From assembly GCA_964587155.1 (NCBI GenBank), contig CAZPKF010000017.1, positions 1-60,528 of the forward strand: a stretch of 60,528 bases of DNA, in the 5' to 3' direction. The stretch comes from Hallerella sp964587155. Lineage in GTDB: Bacteria > Fibrobacterota > Fibrobacteria > Fibrobacterales > Fibrobacteraceae. Below, piece after piece: positions 59,282 to 60,528 of the stretch; position 1 is the stretch's first letter, and each line of letters begins with the position of its first letter. The position numbers were made by a program, and so were the translations under genes. The notes beneath the pieces are model-generated. The model ran no database searches. It had not been told where the DNA came from and was given only the letters and a program-made list of their open reading frames with translations.

Positions 59282-60235
59282 CTATTTTCCAAGGTCGGAA
59301 GTGGGCGTCATCAGCTGCCAAAGGACTGCTTTGTGCGCATGCAAACGGTTTTCCGCTTCTTCAAAAGCCAGGTTCACCTTGGGATTGTCCATTACGGAAT
59401 CTGTAATTTCTTCTCCGCGGTGGGCAGGCAGGCAGTGGCTGACCTTGCAATGTTCCGGTGCAAGGGAAAGCAGTTCGTCGTTGATCTGGAACGGCAGGAA
59501 ATGGCTCTGCTTGGAGGATTTTTCGCCTTCTTGTCCCATGCTCACCCAAACGTCGCTGTAAAGGATATCCGCATCTTTTACGGCCTCTTTAGGATCGTGG
59601 AAGACTCGATAACAGGTTCCGCGTTTTTGGAAGAAAGGCGTCATTTCGTCGATGAGAGCTTGGGGTTGTTCGTAGCCTTTGGGACAAGCCAAGGTGAAAT
59701 TCATGCCCAGCTTGGCGCACAATACCAAAAAGGAATTGGCGACGTTGTTGCCGTCTCCGATGAAAGCGATGGTTTTTCCTTTGAAATCGCCGAGCTGTTC
59801 CCGGATGGTTTCGGCGAAAGCGAAAGCTTGGCAGGGGTGGTAATCGTCGGTGAGGGCGTTGACTACGGGAATGCTGCCAAATTCAGCGAGTTTTTCAACC
59901 AGTTCCTGTTTGAAGCAGCGCACGACAAGCGCATTGACCCAACGGGAAAGGCACTTGGCGACATCATGGACGCTTTCTCTTTTTCCGAGTCCGATGGAGT
60001 CCGGTGATAGGATTACTGCAGAGCCGCCCAGTTGATGGATGCCGACTTGGAATGTCGTAATCGTGCGCAAAGAAGGTTTTTCGAAGAACATGCCGATGGT
60101 TTGTCCATGGAGACGATCGGAGAATTGTCCGCTGTGGACTTCTTTCTTTAAACGCATGGCGATTTCGACTGTTTCGAGAATGCGCTCCTCGCTCCAGTCG
60201 GCGAGACGTAATAGGTGGCTGTTTCTGTTGATCAT
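59282..60235 (-). CDS. argF: Ornithine carbamoyltransferase
   Basis: Makes citrulline from ornithine and carbamoyl phosphate in arginine synthesis. The 317-residue protein has the carbamoyl-phosphate motif FEKPSLRTITTFQVG (S-x-R-T kept, but SLRTI in place of the usual STRTR), ALTDDYHPCQAFAFAETI (HPCQ), SDVWVSMGQEGE and the ornithine-binding HCLPAHRGEEI. Start at 60235 after AGGAAG; the longer TTG frame to 60286 is not used. argS in this window is functionally related but distant. Confidence 0.93.
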   Translation of the reverse strand: MINRNSHLLRLADWSEERILETVEIAMRLKKEVHSGQFSDRLHGQTIGMFFEKPSLRTITTFQVGIHQLGGSAVILSPDSIGLGKRESVHDVAKCLSRWVNALVVRCFKQELVEKLAEFGSIPVVNALTDDYHPCQAFAFAETIREQLGDFKGKTIAFIGDGNNVANSFLVLCAKLGMNFTLACPKGYEQPQALIDEMTPFFQKRGTCYRVFHDPKEAVKDADILYSDVWVSMGQEGEKSSKQSHFLPFQINDELLSLAPEHCKVSHCLPAHRGEEITDSVMDNPKVNLAFEEAENRLHAHKAVLWQLMTPTSDLGK

Positions 60236-60263
60236 TCGAATCTTCCTTCTTTTGCCGGAAAAA

Positions 60264-60339
60264 CAAAAAAACCGGTCCAAAAACAATTTTGGGCGGGTTT
60301 TGTTCCCGGAGATCGACCGGGGAAAAGAAATTTAGTATA
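60264..60339 (-). promoter_or_regulatory. argF promoter and possible leader hairpin
   Basis: TATACT (60334-60339 on the minus strand) is the -10-like box, giving a leader of about 90 bases. In it CCGGTC (60315-60320) and GACCGG (60272-60277) bracket a 37-base loop with an inner CCAAAA/TTTTGG stem, directly followed by seven T residues (60265-60271). This looks like an attenuator-type terminator inside the leader, but the outer stem is only 6 bp. Confidence 0.35.
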
Positions 60340-60343
60340 AAAT

Positions 60344-60380
60344 GGCGCTTTTTGGCAAGGGAGCTTTGGAGTAAAGCGCC
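60344..60380 (-). terminator. Weak terminator-like hairpin after the partial gene
   Basis: GGCGCTTT (60373-60380 on the minus strand) and AAAGCGCC (60344-60351) form an 8-bp stem with a 21-base loop, followed by ATTTTATACT, which also holds the argF -10 box. Terminator function is uncertain. Confidence 0.35.
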
Positions 60381-60381
60381 C

Positions 60382-60528
60382 TTATCCGTTTTCTTCGCTT
60401 TTCTTTTTTACAAAATGACGGCTCTTTCCCGGTGCGCGCGGAGGAAATTCGAACTGGATTTTCCCCGTCTTGGAATGGAGTGTCAGGTAAGCGTCAAACA
60501 GGCGGTGCGTTTTGGTAGAGCGGAATCC
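60382..60528 (-). CDS. 3' end of an unidentified gene running off the window
   Basis: The last 48 codons of a minus-strand frame that continues beyond the window, ending in TAA. The translated end includes FRSTKTHRLFDAYLTLHSKT, KIQFEFPPRAPGKSRHF and a charged tail VKKKSEENG. I do not recognise the family. The basic, proline-containing tail is compatible with a nucleic-acid or ribosome-associated protein, but that is a guess. Confidence 0.6.
   Translation of the reverse strand, partial: GFRSTKTHRLFDAYLTLHSKTGKIQFEFPPRAPGKSRHFVKKKSEENG

Noticed and set aside
1..60528. CRISPR arrays, insertion sequences, integrases or prophage genes
   Set aside because: I saw no regularly spaced repeats, no transposase or integrase motifs, and no phage structural genes.

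Overview
The window looks like a chromosomal fragment of a Fibrobacter-type bacterium (phylum Fibrobacterota). Three things seen in the sequence support this. There is a lipoprotein with the Fibrobacter succinogenes major paralogous domain (7402-8340). There is a lichenase with the circularly permuted domain order known from F. succinogenes (24652-25569). Secreted proteins carry serine-rich linkers after the lipobox and C-terminal sorting-like domains (38977-40614, 54459-56069, 56077-59175). The envelope is Gram-negative: many short signal-peptide beta-barrel-like proteins, lipoproteins and a SurA-type chaperone. I see no phage, insertion sequence, CRISPR array or clear foreign island, so most of the window is ordinary chromosome.

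Layout. 1-6479 (minus): a truncated rmlA at a palindromic, probably artefactual window edge, an acyl-ACP thioesterase, a barrel-like protein, a lamin-tail-domain protein, an M23 peptidase, a choice-of-anchor I propeller protein and a small membrane protein. 6507-12399 (plus): CDF transporter, FISUMP lipoprotein, purU, a membrane protein, pyrE, and a lipoprotein/barrel pair. 12421-19890: a Na/Pi symporter-like protein, coaE, purC, yicC, a metX-metW fusion, rnhB and purN. 19956-25569: a GH116-like hydrolase convergent with a lichenase-regulator operon. 25814-38983 (plus): fmt, rsmB, two barrel-like proteins, hrpA, two SurA-type genes, ftsE, a PAS-only protein and ribD. 38977-47768 (minus): a secreted metalloprotease, a UbiD decarboxylase, an SRPBCC-like protein, a gene remnant, rhomboid, mqnC, argS, rsfS and a LytR_C lipoprotein. 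47786-51882 (minus): panD, an envelope protein, tRNA-Leu, a SPOR protein, miaB and a HAD phosphatase. 51995-60528: pgi, rpsD, a Ser-rich lipoprotein, a GH55-like beta-helix enzyme, argF and the end of one more gene.

How the genes fit together. Housekeeping dominates: purine synthesis (purU, purN, purC), pyrimidine (pyrE), arginine and methionine (argF, metX-metW), CoA (panD, coaE), riboflavin (ribD), futalosine-route menaquinone (mqnC plus a UbiD decarboxylase), and translation or RNA functions (argS, rsfS, miaB, rsmB, rpsD, fmt, yicC, rnhB, tRNA-Leu). The accessory part is glycan breakdown: the lichenase with its own tandem-HTH regulator, the GH116-like enzyme, and a GH55-like beta-1,3-glucanase candidate.

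The most interesting structural signal is transcriptional. About fifteen genes that lack a Shine-Dalgarno sequence have a TANNTT hexamer at -13 to -8 or -12 to -7 relative to the start codon, which is where a -10 box would sit if the mRNA began at the start codon. The tRNA-Leu gene has the same box 7 nt before its inferred transcript start. This suggests widespread leaderless mRNA in this lineage.
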